From positions 124,001 to 188,000 of the forward strand of contig NZ_JAHDTF010000001.1 of assembly GCF_018531465.1 (NCBI RefSeq): DNA of 64,000 nt, read 5' to 3'. Below are positions 15,958 to 23,577 of the stretch, one piece after another. Origin of the DNA: Sphaerisporangium fuscum (GTDB lineage Bacteria > Actinomycetota > Actinomycetes > Streptosporangiales > Streptosporangiaceae). Below the pieces are notes generated by a model. The model did no database searches. It saw nothing but the letters and a program-made list of their open reading frames with translations, and was not told the origin of the DNA. Position 1 is the first letter of the stretch. Each line of letters begins with the position of its first letter. The translations under genes and the position numbers were made by a program.

Positions 15958-17775
15958 TTGGAAACAGATTTGCGAGTCTTTCTGGCGGTGGCTGCGAAGA
16001 ACCCCGGACTTCCCCTGGCCGGCGCGACCGCCGTCGCGCGATCGGTGCTCGGCGACGTCTTCCCCGCCCCCCTCGACACGGTGACGGCCGACGAATGGGC
16101 AGGTGACCGGACGGCTCTTCTCGCGTGGTCGAATGAGGAATCGGTCGCGGGGCGTCCGCCGCTGATCTCCCGGGGTCCCGCTCTCGCGGTAGGGATGAGC
16201 GGCCATCTGGCGGCGGACGAGGACCTCGCCGAACTCGCTGCCCCCACCACGCCTCTGGGGGATGCGGCGGCCTCACTGGGCGGATGCTTCTCCGCCTTCC
16301 GCGCGGCCCCCAGAGAGATCCAGGCGGTGACGGCGAGCACCCGCGCCTGCCCGGTCTTCTACGCCGAGACCCCGGACCTGCACATCGTGGGCAACCGCGC
16401 GCTGCACGTCCACCTCGTCGCGACAGGCGGGGAGATCGTGTGGAACGAGCTCGCCCTGCAGTCCATGATCCGTCAGGGGTACTTCCTCTCCGACGAAACC
16501 CCGTATCTCGGTGTGCAGGCCCTCGGCCCGTCCTCGTCGATCGTCATCCGCGGCGGGATACGGTCGATCAGCGCCGCGCCGCTCCCCCAGGCGTACCCCG
16601 TGCCGGGCTCGTCGCGGGCGAAGCGCGCGGCGGTCGCCCCGCTCGGCGCCGCCCTCGTCGCCGCCGTCGCCCCCCTGCGCTCGGTGGCGGAGCCGGTGAA
16701 CCTTGCGCTGACCGGAGGACGTGACAGCCGGCTCATGGCGGCGCTCCTCCACGCGGCGAAGGTCCCCTTTCGCGCGACGACGAACGGCCTGGATGATCAC
16801 CCCGATGTCGTCATCGCCCGCCGGATCGCCGCGAAGCTGCGGATCGAGCACACCGTCATACCACCGGCGCGGACCGCGGCGAAGGACGCCGTCGTCATCC
16901 CGCATCCCCGGCGACGCACCTACGATGTGCTCCGGACCTGCGAGGGCATGACGTCCGCGTACGAGAGCATCGTCGAGTACCTCCCGTACAGCGCGAAGCC
17001 CACGATGTCCGGGCAGAGCGGAGAGATACTCCGAGGCGGATTCCTCTACAGCCAGAACAACACGAGCGAAAAGGCGATGCTTCGCCGTGTCAAGGACTTC
17101 TTCCTGAAGAACGGCCAGCTGTTCACCGACGAGGCCAACGAACACGCGCACACCCTGGCCGCTCCCTGGCTGGCGAGAGCTCAGGAGGACCCGTGGGAAG
17201 TGCTCGATCACATGTACGTCACCTATCGGGTGGGCCGCTGGCACGCCGGGGCGCGCGTGGGATCCCTGCTTCGCGGCAATCCCATCCAGCCGTTCCTGGA
17301 CAACCTAGTGGTGGCTGAAGCCCTCACTCTCGACCAGAGGTGGCGCTATTCGGAGGAGGTCGTCCACAACCTCATCCAGGAGTTCGCGCCAGAACTGCGA
17401 GCCGTTCCTCTTGAAGGCGCCCCGTGGCGATTCACGGCCGACCGGCCGCCGTCGGTCTGGTCACGGCTGCGGCCCACCCCCGCCAAGCCGGCCTCCGCGC
17501 CCGCCAAAGGGAACAAGGGCGGCGGGTGGAACTGGCGGACAACTCCAGGGCCCGTGCTGTCGGCTCTGCTCGGCGAATACGTGATGGAACGAGCGGACGC
17601 GCTCGCCCATCTGGTCCATCCGGACCAGGTGAAGCTTCTCTTCGACGGGCCGTCGGCCACGCAGCCGGCGCTGGCCTGGAACCTCTACACGGTCGCGGCC
17701 ATGTTGACCAACGCGTTTCCCGGAGAGCCACCCAGCGGGCTCAGCGATGTCCGAATCCCCATCCCCCGTACCTGA
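15958..17775 (+). CDS. Asparagine-synthetase-like enzyme of a RiPP locus
   Basis: A 605-residue protein with a C-terminal asparagine-synthetase domain: the ATP-pyrophosphatase loop reads LTGGRDSRL near residue 250 (SGGxDS in the family), followed by GLDDHPDVVIARRIAAKL and the SGQSGEILRG segment. The N-terminal third looks like a glutaminase-type domain but the protein lacks the catalytic N-terminal Cys, as in lasso cyclases that adenylate a peptide carboxyl and form an amide. No RRE or transglutaminase-like lasso partner is encoded. The TTG at 15958 has no clear ribosome site, and a TTG at 15970 is possible. Probable modification of peptides A and B. Confidence 0.85.
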   Translation: METDLRVFLAVAAKNPGLPLAGATAVARSVLGDVFPAPLDTVTADEWAGDRTALLAWSNEESVAGRPPLISRGPALAVGMSGHLAADEDLAELAAPTTPLGDAAASLGGCFSAFRAAPREIQAVTASTRACPVFYAETPDLHIVGNRALHVHLVATGGEIVWNELALQSMIRQGYFLSDETPYLGVQALGPSSSIVIRGGIRSISAAPLPQAYPVPGSSRAKRAAVAPLGAALVAAVAPLRSVAEPVNLALTGGRDSRLMAALLHAAKVPFRATTNGLDDHPDVVIARRIAAKLRIEHTVIPPARTAAKDAVVIPHPRRRTYDVLRTCEGMTSAYESIVEYLPYSAKPTMSGQSGEILRGGFLYSQNNTSEKAMLRRVKDFFLKNGQLFTDEANEHAHTLAAPWLARAQEDPWEVLDHMYVTYRVGRWHAGARVGSLLRGNPIQPFLDNLVVAEALTLDQRWRYSEEVVHNLIQEFAPELRAVPLEGAPWRFTADRPPSVWSRLRPTPAKPASAPAKGNKGGGWNWRTTPGPVLSALLGEYVMERADALAHLVHPDQVKLLFDGPSATQPALAWNLYTVAAMLTNAFPGEPPSGLSDVRIPIPRT

Positions 17776-18289
17776 GGTGCCGACTCTCATGGTGTTCCTC
17801 GTCGCGTCGACCGTCTTCGCCCTCACACTCGGCCTTCTCAACCTCCTGCTCACCTACGGCGTCATCCGCCGGCTCCGGTCGGCGAATCACCCGGTGACCG
17901 ACGACCTGTCACTCCGGACCGGCGCGGACATCGGCGATTTCGCGGTCACGACGACGAAAGGCGAGCCGCTCACCTCGGCGCAGCTGAGCGGGCCGACGAC
18001 CGTCGGCTTCTTCACACCTGGGTGCGAGCCCTGTGAGGAGCACCTGCCCGCTTTCGTGGCGTCCGCCGAGGAGAGCGACAGCAAGGTCGTCGCCGTGATC
18101 CTGGCCGATGCGGATGTGCGGGACCTGTCCATGGTCTTGCTCACGGAGAAAGTGGCCGATGTCGTGGTCGAGCCGATCGACGGGCCGATGTGCCGAGCGT
18201 TCGGGATCACCGGTACGCCCGTGGTGGTGACCCTCGACGGACGCAGGATCACCCATGCCGGACACCCGGTGCAGGGCGGCGTGAGGTGA
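17747..18289 (+). CDS. Membrane-anchored TlpA-like thioredoxin-fold protein
   Basis: A 180-residue protein with one N-terminal membrane span (about 14-40) and an outward-facing redoxin domain with the active site FFTPGCEPCEEHLPAF (Cys93 and Cys96) and the cis-proline strand GITGTPVVVTLDG. It overlaps the preceding gene by 29 bases and the ABC gene by four, so it is part of the same operon. The natural role is forming or reshuffling disulfides in the even-numbered Cys of the exported peptides; CxxC proteins of this type may act as oxidase, isomerase or reductase. Confidence 0.9.
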   Translation: MSESPSPVPEVPTLMVFLVASTVFALTLGLLNLLLTYGVIRRLRSANHPVTDDLSLRTGADIGDFAVTTTKGEPLTSAQLSGPTTVGFFTPGCEPCEEHLPAFVASAEESDSKVVAVILADADVRDLSMVLLTEKVADVVVEPIDGPMCRAFGITGTPVVVTLDGRRITHAGHPVQGGVR

Positions 18290-20088
18290 GCCGATCGTCT
18301 TCGTGGACGGGTTTGCTCCCGGCACTGCGAATGGCGTGGAGCGCGAGCCCTCTCTGGGCGGCCACCATCGTGGCGCTGAGCGTGTGCGGGGCCGCGATTC
18401 CGGTGGTGACGGCATGGATCACCAAACTCGCGATGGACGCGCTGGCCGCACAGGGGACGATGGAGGGAGTCGTCGTCCCTGCCTTCGGCCTCGCGCTCAT
18501 CGGACTGGCGACGAGTGTGAGCCCTCTCATGAGCGGGTTCGCCGGGGCCGAACTGGACCGCCGGATCAGCCTGATGGCGCAGGACCGGCTCTACCGGGTG
18601 GTCGGTCGGTTGCCGGGGCTGGCGCGATTCGAAGACCCGGCTTTCCTCGATCGCCTCAGGCTCGCGGCCCAGTCCGGAGGGATGAGCCCTGGGCAGGTCG
18701 GTGAAGCGGTGCTCGGTATGGTCGGCGGGCTCACCACGGTCGCGGGTTTCCTGGGGGCGCTGTCGTCCGTCAGTCCGCTGATGACCGCACTGACATTGCT
18801 GGGATCGCTACCCGCGCTGCTCGCCGAGATCCTCATGGCGAAGCGCCGGGCTTCGATGATGTGGAGCCTCGGGCCTGTCGAGCGCCGGGAGTTCTTCTAC
18901 AGCGATCTGCTGTCCAGCACCGATGCGGCAAAAGAGGTCCGAATCTATGGCTTGGGTGATTTCCTGCACGAGCGCATGCTCAACGAACGCCGGACGGCGA
19001 ACAAGGAGAAGCGCCGTCTGGAGCAACGGCAGACGCTCACGCAGGGTGTCCTGCGTCTCGGCGCGGCGCTGGTGTCCGGCGCCGGACTCGTCTGGGCGAT
19101 GGCGCAGGCGCGTGCGGGGGCGCTGACCATCGGCGACGTGTTGATGTTCGTGGCGGCCATGGCCGGTGTGCAGGGAGGGACCGGCGCGTTCGTCGCGCAG
19201 TTCGGCCTGGCGCACCAGCATCTCCTCTTGTTCTCGCACTATCGGTACGTGGCCGGCGCAGAACCGGACCTCCCCGTCCGCGCGGAACGGCGACTCGCCC
19301 CGCTGTCCGGGCACATCGAATTCGAGAACGTCTGGTTCCGTTATGGCCCTGATCACCCCTGGGTACTGCGAGGAGTCAGTTTCACCATTCCGCGCGGCGT
19401 CAGCGTCGGACTCGTGGGCCTGAACGGGTCGGGGAAGAGCACCTTGGTCAAGCTGCTGTGCCGCTTCTACGACCCGGTTCACGGCACCATTCGGTGGGAC
19501 GGCACGGACCTGCGGGACATCGACGTGACGGATCTGCGAAACCGCATCTCCGTGGTGTTCCAGGACTTCATGCAGTACGACCTCTCTGTGGCCGAGAACA
19601 TCGGCCTGGGGGACCTTCCCCGCCTCTCCGACCGGGAGGCCATAGTGAGCGCCGCGGAGCGGGCCGGCGTGCATGACACGGTGGAAGCGTTGCCGAGCGG
19701 CTACGACACCCTGATGACGAGGACGTTCTTCCAGGAGGACGAGCAGTCAGAGGGGGTGTACCTGTCCGGCGGACAAGGGCAGCGGATCGCGATAGCGCGC
19801 GCCCTCATGCGCGGGGAACGCGACGTCCTGATCCTCGACGAGCCGAGCTCGGGGCTGGACGCCGAGGCCGAATTCGAGCTGCACTCCCAGCTCAAGAAGC
19901 ACCGTTCCGGCAGGACGAGCGTGTTGATCTCCCATCGGCTCAACACGGTCAGAGAGGCGGACATCCTCGTCGTGCTGGAGGGAGGCGTGGTGGCCGAGAT
20001 CGGCGACCACGACCACCTGATGCGGCTGGGAGGCCGCTACGCCCAGCTGTTCACCATGCAGGCCGCGGGCTACCAGGACGACTTGTGA
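18286..20088 (+). CDS. ABC transporter, fused permease and ATPase (peptide exporter)
   Basis: A 600-residue half-transporter: six predicted spans in the first ~300 residues, then an ATPase with Walker A GLNGSGKSTL (about 377-386), Q-loop VVFQDFMQYDLSV, signature LSGGQGQRIAIARAL and Walker B LILDEPSSGLD. There is no N-terminal C39 peptidase domain, so leader removal must occur elsewhere, which fits the adjacent S26 peptidase. GTG 18286 overlaps the previous stop. It probably exports the modified Cys-rich peptides; it could also give self-protection. Confidence 0.92.
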   Translation: MSRSSSWTGLLPALRMAWSASPLWAATIVALSVCGAAIPVVTAWITKLAMDALAAQGTMEGVVVPAFGLALIGLATSVSPLMSGFAGAELDRRISLMAQDRLYRVVGRLPGLARFEDPAFLDRLRLAAQSGGMSPGQVGEAVLGMVGGLTTVAGFLGALSSVSPLMTALTLLGSLPALLAEILMAKRRASMMWSLGPVERREFFYSDLLSSTDAAKEVRIYGLGDFLHERMLNERRTANKEKRRLEQRQTLTQGVLRLGAALVSGAGLVWAMAQARAGALTIGDVLMFVAAMAGVQGGTGAFVAQFGLAHQHLLLFSHYRYVAGAEPDLPVRAERRLAPLSGHIEFENVWFRYGPDHPWVLRGVSFTIPRGVSVGLVGLNGSGKSTLVKLLCRFYDPVHGTIRWDGTDLRDIDVTDLRNRISVVFQDFMQYDLSVAENIGLGDLPRLSDREAIVSAAERAGVHDTVEALPSGYDTLMTRTFFQEDEQSEGVYLSGGQGQRIAIARALMRGERDVLILDEPSSGLDAEAEFELHSQLKKHRSGRTSVLISHRLNTVREADILVVLEGGVVAEIGDHDHLMRLGGRYAQLFTMQAAGYQDDL

Positions 20089-20504
20089 TCGCGATTCCTC
20101 TGGCCGTCATCTGCGCTGCCGTCGCCGTCGTCCTGCTACGTCGCAGACTGGTCATCGTCGCGGTGTCGGGACCGAGCATGGAGCCTAATTACCTGGACGG
20201 TGATCGGCTGCTCGCCCTGCGGCACTCTTCCCGCGCCCTTCGGTGCGGCCAGGTGGTGGTCATCGACACCGCTCCTCCGAGTGAGAACCCGGGATCACCG
20301 ATGAACATCATCAAGCGGGTCGTGGCCGTGCCAGGACAACCGGTCCCGGCAGCCGTCCGCGGAGACACCGAAGGCACGGTGGTCCCACCGGGTCACATCG
20401 TCGTCCTCGGCGACAACAGACGACGAAGCGTCGACTCGCGCCAGCTCGGTTTCATCCCGACCAGCAAGGTCGTCGCCACCGTATTGCGGAAGATGAGCAT
20501 CTGA
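20085..20504 (+). CDS. S26 family signal peptidase
   Basis: A 139-residue type I signal peptidase with a single N-terminal membrane anchor. Catalytic Ser31 is in SGPSMEPNY, general base Lys77 in NIIKRVVAVPGQ, and the box GHIVVLGDNRRRSVDSR completes the catalytic fold. GTG 20085 overlaps the ABC stop by four bases. Because the exporter lacks a C39 domain and both precursor peptides have an Ala-x-Ala site (SAAA and HAAA), this enzyme is the likely dedicated leader peptidase acting on the outer membrane face. A general secretory role cannot be excluded. Confidence 0.92.
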   Translation: MIAIPLAVICAAVAVVLLRRRLVIVAVSGPSMEPNYLDGDRLLALRHSSRALRCGQVVVIDTAPPSENPGSPMNIIKRVVAVPGQPVPAAVRGDTEGTVVPPGHIVVLGDNRRRSVDSRQLGFIPTSKVVATVLRKMSI

Positions 20505-20577
20505 CGGGCTCGGTTCCTCAGGCCGAGCGGTTCTCGAAATTCAGGACAACTCCGGACAGACCAAGCCGGTCAGCGCA

Positions 20578-20606
20578 TTGAATCGCGACTGGTCCTTATA
20601 TTATTT
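20578..20606 (+). promoter_or_regulatory. Possible separate promoter for peptide B
   Basis: In the 152-base gap before peptide B there is an AT-rich island unusual for this genome. TTGAAT (20578-20583) and TTATTT (20601-20606) are spaced by 17 bases; TATATT at 20597 is an alternative -10. This would let peptide B be made in excess of the enzymes. Weak consensus. Confidence 0.4.
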
Positions 20607-20656
20607 TTTCGAGGGCAGAGACTTCGAGAAAGATGTCGTCGACAATGGAGACCATC

Positions 20657-20902
20657 ATGATTCTCCGGATCCATGAATTGGCAGACAATCTGCTCGCGCG
20701 ACTTCTCACCAGCACACACGCTGCGGCCTCCTATACACAGGCGCAGTACAGGTGCGTTGTCGGAACGTCCGGTTGTGCGGCTTACAACCACAAGTACAAG
20801 CAGATCAGGGCATGCATCTACAACGACAACGGCTCGCTTGCCGGCTGCACCCCGTGGGAATATTACGCCTGCGGTTGCAAAGGGCTCCCCGGGGGCGACT
20901 GA
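20657..20902 (+). CDS. Cys-rich RiPP-type precursor peptide B
   Basis: An 81-residue paralogue of peptide A. ATG 20657 is chosen because GGAG lies six bases upstream and the leader then aligns (IHELADNLLARLLTSTHAAA). A signal-peptidase-like AAA precedes Ser25. Cys at 33, 40, 53, 64, 72 and 74 give an even number; four align with peptide A (SGC, C-x-Y, CTPW, YYACG). It has an extra CxKGLPGGD tail and an extra Cys pair, so the two products should differ in disulfides. It closes the operon before a strong terminator. Confidence 0.8.
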   Translation: MILRIHELADNLLARLLTSTHAAASYTQAQYRCVVGTSGCAAYNHKYKQIRACIYNDNGSLAGCTPWEYYACGCKGLPGGD

Positions 20903-20923
20903 CCCATATTCCGCAGCACCGGC

Positions 20924-20970
20924 AGGAGTCTTCCCCTATCCCGGAACGGGCATGGGGAAGACTCCTTTTT
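20924..20970 (+). terminator. Rho-independent terminator of the peptide operon
   Basis: AGGAGTCTTCCCC (20924-20936) pairs perfectly with GGGGAAGACTCCT (20954-20966), followed by a T-run to 20970. It is the clearest intrinsic terminator in this part of the window and marks the end of the peptide locus. Confidence 0.92.
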
Positions 20971-21075
20971 CGTGCATGAGCGAACTCGCCGCGTCCGGTC
21001 AGAGGTCGCCGTCGGGCCGGGCCTGGCGGCCGAGGGACCCGCCGGCGCCGACGACCTCCCGTGCCCGGCCGTGCC

Positions 21076-21693
21076 TCACCTGGCGCCCGCCTTCTGCAAG
21101 GCCTTGACCAGCTGTTCCTTGTTCATGTCGGACCGGCCGGAGATCTCGGCCTCCTTGGCGCGCTCCATGAGCTCGTCCTTGCTGAGCTGCTCGAGGTCCC
21201 CGCCCTGCTTCTTCTGGGCGGCGCGGGGCCTCCTGCCGTCCCCGCCCGGCAGGCCCTTCATGATCTCTTTCGCCTTGATCTCGCTGAAGGGACGGGCGAG
21301 CTCCTGCAGGCGCTTGGGATCGGCGGCCTTCTGGAAGCCGGGGAGGATCTCCTGTTCCTCCTCCTGGACATGGTGGTTGATCGCCTGCTCCACCTCCGTC
21401 AGGAGCGACTCGAACTCCTTGTCGTCCGGGTCCAGCTTCATCAGCCGGAGGAGAAGGTCCTCGGCCTGGTGGTGCTCCTCGCTTCCCTCCTGGACCTGCT
21501 GCCGCTCCTTCGGGACCGTCTTGGTGATCTCCGGGTACACCAGTTCCTCTTCGGCCTTGGAGTGCGCGAAGAACTTGGCGGCCAGCTCCACCAGCAGGAC
21601 CGGGCGGTCCTCCGGCAGCTGCTTCAGGCGCTCGAAGATCGACTCCACGTCACGGTGGTCCCTGGTGATCATTGTGATGACGTCTACTGCCAT
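21076..21693 (-). CDS. Hemerythrin domain protein
   Basis: A 205-residue protein with hemerythrin HHE motifs: TRDHRDVESIFERL, AKFFAHSKAEEELVYPEI, SEEHHQAEDLLLRL and AINHHVQEEEQEILPGF, which supply His and Glu ligands for a di-iron centre. A charged C-terminal tail ends in a SAP-like helical piece (LSKDELMERAKEAEISGRSD) that may bind nucleic acid. ATG 21693 is preferred because the G-rich ribosome site is seven bases upstream; the ATG at 21699 abuts it. Roles of this group: oxygen, NO or redox sensing or iron storage. Single-gene transcript beside DUF3072. Confidence 0.9.
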   Translation of the reverse strand: MAVDVITMITRDHRDVESIFERLKQLPEDRPVLLVELAAKFFAHSKAEEELVYPEITKTVPKERQQVQEGSEEHHQAEDLLLRLMKLDPDDKEFESLLTEVEQAINHHVQEEEQEILPGFQKAADPKRLQELARPFSEIKAKEIMKGLPGGDGRRPRAAQKKQGGDLEQLSKDELMERAKEAEISGRSDMNKEQLVKALQKAGAR

Positions 21694-21831
21694 ATTCATC
21701 CCCCCGGGGGCAGCCGTACCCGCCGCCCCACGGGGTACACGCCCGGGGCGGCGGCATCACCCCTGGCCGCCCCGTAGCCGGGCCGCCCGCGACCCCGGCC
21801 GGGACGCCCCTCACCCCTGAAATGCCACGCC

Positions 21832-22029
21832 TCACTCGCCCTGCAGCCGCTCGCTGCGGCCGCGCAACTCGTCGATCAGCTTGGAGGCGTCCGCCTTGCT
21901 GAGGTTCTCGGGAACCTCCTCGCCGGCCTCCCTCGCCAGCGTGCGCAGGTAGGACTCCTGGGGCGCCGTCATCGGCTCGTCGCCGGTCGTCCACTCCTCG
22001 GGGTCCTTCTCCATCGGCCCTCGGTTCAT
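21832..22029 (-). CDS. DUF3072 protein
   Basis: A 65-residue protein with the DUF3072 core PMTAPQESYLRTLAREAGEE followed by LSKADASKLIDELR. The function of the family is unknown; it resembles small stress-associated actinobacterial proteins. It is upstream of, and on the same strand as, the hemerythrin gene with a gap of about 140 bases, so a shared role in stress response is possible but not shown. Confidence 0.85.
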   Translation of the reverse strand: MNRGPMEKDPEEWTTGDEPMTAPQESYLRTLAREAGEEVPENLSKADASKLIDELRGRSERLQGE

Positions 22030-22116
22030 CGCTGTCCCCTCCCAGCGGCTCTCGAACTATCGTTCGCCTACCCGGGGCGAGGCCCGGCTAACCCGGCGCC
22101 GTCCACGGGGAGGGTG

Positions 22117-22145
22117 TTCAACTGCGGAAAACGCGCAGTTGAACG
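22117..22145. promoter_or_regulatory. StrR/NovG-type activator box of the second cluster
   Basis: GTTCAACTG (22117-22125), 11 bases, then CAGTTGAAC (22137-22145). This matches fully the published NovG-type consensus GTTCRACTG-N11-CRGTYGAAC, and symmetry extends further inward (CG/CG). It lies 197 bases before the first gene of the second cluster, which contains a StrR-like regulator at 36918. Strong candidate for the site that turns on this cluster. Confidence 0.85.
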
Positions 22146-22341
22146 TCCCTGATCGCAGTACCCGGCCTTGACGCGTTTCCGATGCGGTACCGATCATCGC
22201 CTTTCCGTTCCCCGCCCGCGGGAAACGGCCGCAAGCCGTGCAAGCGATTCGACGACTCGTTGACGGGTTATGCGGCCGATGTGCACCATCACCAGCACTC
22301 GCAGATTCGTCCCGATCTGGAGATGCCCTGGGGGGTCACAC

Positions 22342-23577
22342 ATGCCACGCGTCATCGAATACACCGACCCTGTCGAGGGGTGCACCGGCTATTTGGTGTA
22401 CGACCGGGAGGACTGCCGTCTCGCCGCGGGTGGATTCCGCGTCCAGCCTGGGCTGACGGTGCAGACCCTGAGCGACCTCGCCTCGCGGATGACCCTCAAG
22501 CAGCGGGTTCTCGGCATCAACGTCGACGGGGCGAAAAGCGGCCTCGACTACGCCGGTACGGGCCCGGAACGGCAGGCCGTGATTTCGCGGTTCCTGTCGT
22601 TCATCTCCCAGGAACTGCACAACCGCTACAGCATGGGCTGCGACATGGGCACCCGTTTCGAGGAACTGGAGCGGATCGCGTCGGGTATCGGGGTCCCGTC
22701 CGTGAAGTACGCCGTCAAGACCGCCCAGGGTTTCTCCGACGAGGAATTCTTCCAGCGGATGGGGCTGCTGGACGAGTACGTCGGCCGCCGCACCGTCGGG
22801 CAGCGCCGGGCCGGCCACACCCTGGCGCACGCCGCCCTCGCCGCCGCCGGGATCGCGGGTCACCCGGCGCGGGGCCTGCACGTCGCCATCCAGGGCTTCG
22901 GCAACCTCGGCCGCTCGGCCGCCGAGTCGCTGGTGGGGGCCGGCGCGGCGGTGGTCGCGGTCGCGGACGAGTACGGCTGCGCGGTGCACCCCCGCGGCCT
23001 GGACATCCCCGCGATGCTGGAGCAGGAGATGTCGCGGCCGGTCTCGGTGCAGACCTTCAACCGCGCCTCGCTGCCCGGCGCGACGCTGTTCGACCTGCCG
23101 GTCGACGTGCTGATCCTGGCCGCCGTCGAGGACGCCGTCACCACCGAGCAGGCGGCCACCCTCCAGGCGCCGGTCGTGGTCGTGGGCGCCAACTGCGGGC
23201 TCAGCGAGACCGCCGAACGCATCCTCCACGACCGCGGCGTGCTGGTGGTGCCCGACTTCATCGGCGGGATCGGCGGCTCGGCGTCCATGGAGACGCTGTT
23301 CGGCCCGCGGACGCTGCCGGAGCCGCAGCAGGTCCTCGACGGCGTCGCCTTCCTGATCCACGAACTGGTCAGCGACGTGCTCTCCGGCGCCCGCACCCGC
23401 GGCGTGCCGCCCCGGGCCGTCGCCATGGACATCGCGGAGGCGGCCGTCGTCGCCCCCGACAAGCCCCCCTACGGATCGAGCCCGTACGCCATGACCGGCC
23501 GGCGTCCCGCGGGTGACCGGGTCGCCCGCTCGGCCACCCGCAGGAGCGGCCTCATCGCGACAGGAGAGAACTCATGA
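22342..23577 (+). CDS. Glu/Leu/Phe/Val dehydrogenase-family protein
   Basis: A 411-residue protein with the amino-acid dehydrogenase layout: N-terminal substrate domain with the GINVDGAKSGLDYAG loop (Lys65; canonical GGAKGG) and the SMGCDMGT segment (Asp101), then a Rossmann domain with GFGNLGRSAAESLVGAGA. Typical reaction is reversible oxidative deamination of an amino acid with NAD(P). The departure from the GGAKGG loop suggests a non-standard substrate. It is the first gene after the StrR box; four-base overlap with the following lyase gene shows an operon. Confidence 0.85.
   Translation: MPRVIEYTDPVEGCTGYLVYDREDCRLAAGGFRVQPGLTVQTLSDLASRMTLKQRVLGINVDGAKSGLDYAGTGPERQAVISRFLSFISQELHNRYSMGCDMGTRFEELERIASGIGVPSVKYAVKTAQGFSDEEFFQRMGLLDEYVGRRTVGQRRAGHTLAHAALAAAGIAGHPARGLHVAIQGFGNLGRSAAESLVGAGAAVVAVADEYGCAVHPRGLDIPAMLEQEMSRPVSVQTFNRASLPGATLFDLPVDVLILAAVEDAVTTEQAATLQAPVVVVGANCGLSETAERILHDRGVLVVPDFIGGIGGSASMETLFGPRTLPEPQQVLDGVAFLIHELVSDVLSGARTRGVPPRAVAMDIAEAAVVAPDKPPYGSSPYAMTGRRPAGDRVARSATRRSGLIATGENS

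Noticed and set aside
15636..20902. Classification as a lasso peptide cluster
   Set aside because: Only the Asn-synthetase-like enzyme fits. There is no RRE/B1 or B2 protease, and the cores lack the Gly1 and Asp/Glu7-9 pattern.
22342..23577. Housekeeping glutamate dehydrogenase
   Set aside because: The canonical GGAKGG loop is altered, and the gene overlaps biosynthetic genes behind a StrR-type box, so a pathway-specific role is more likely.
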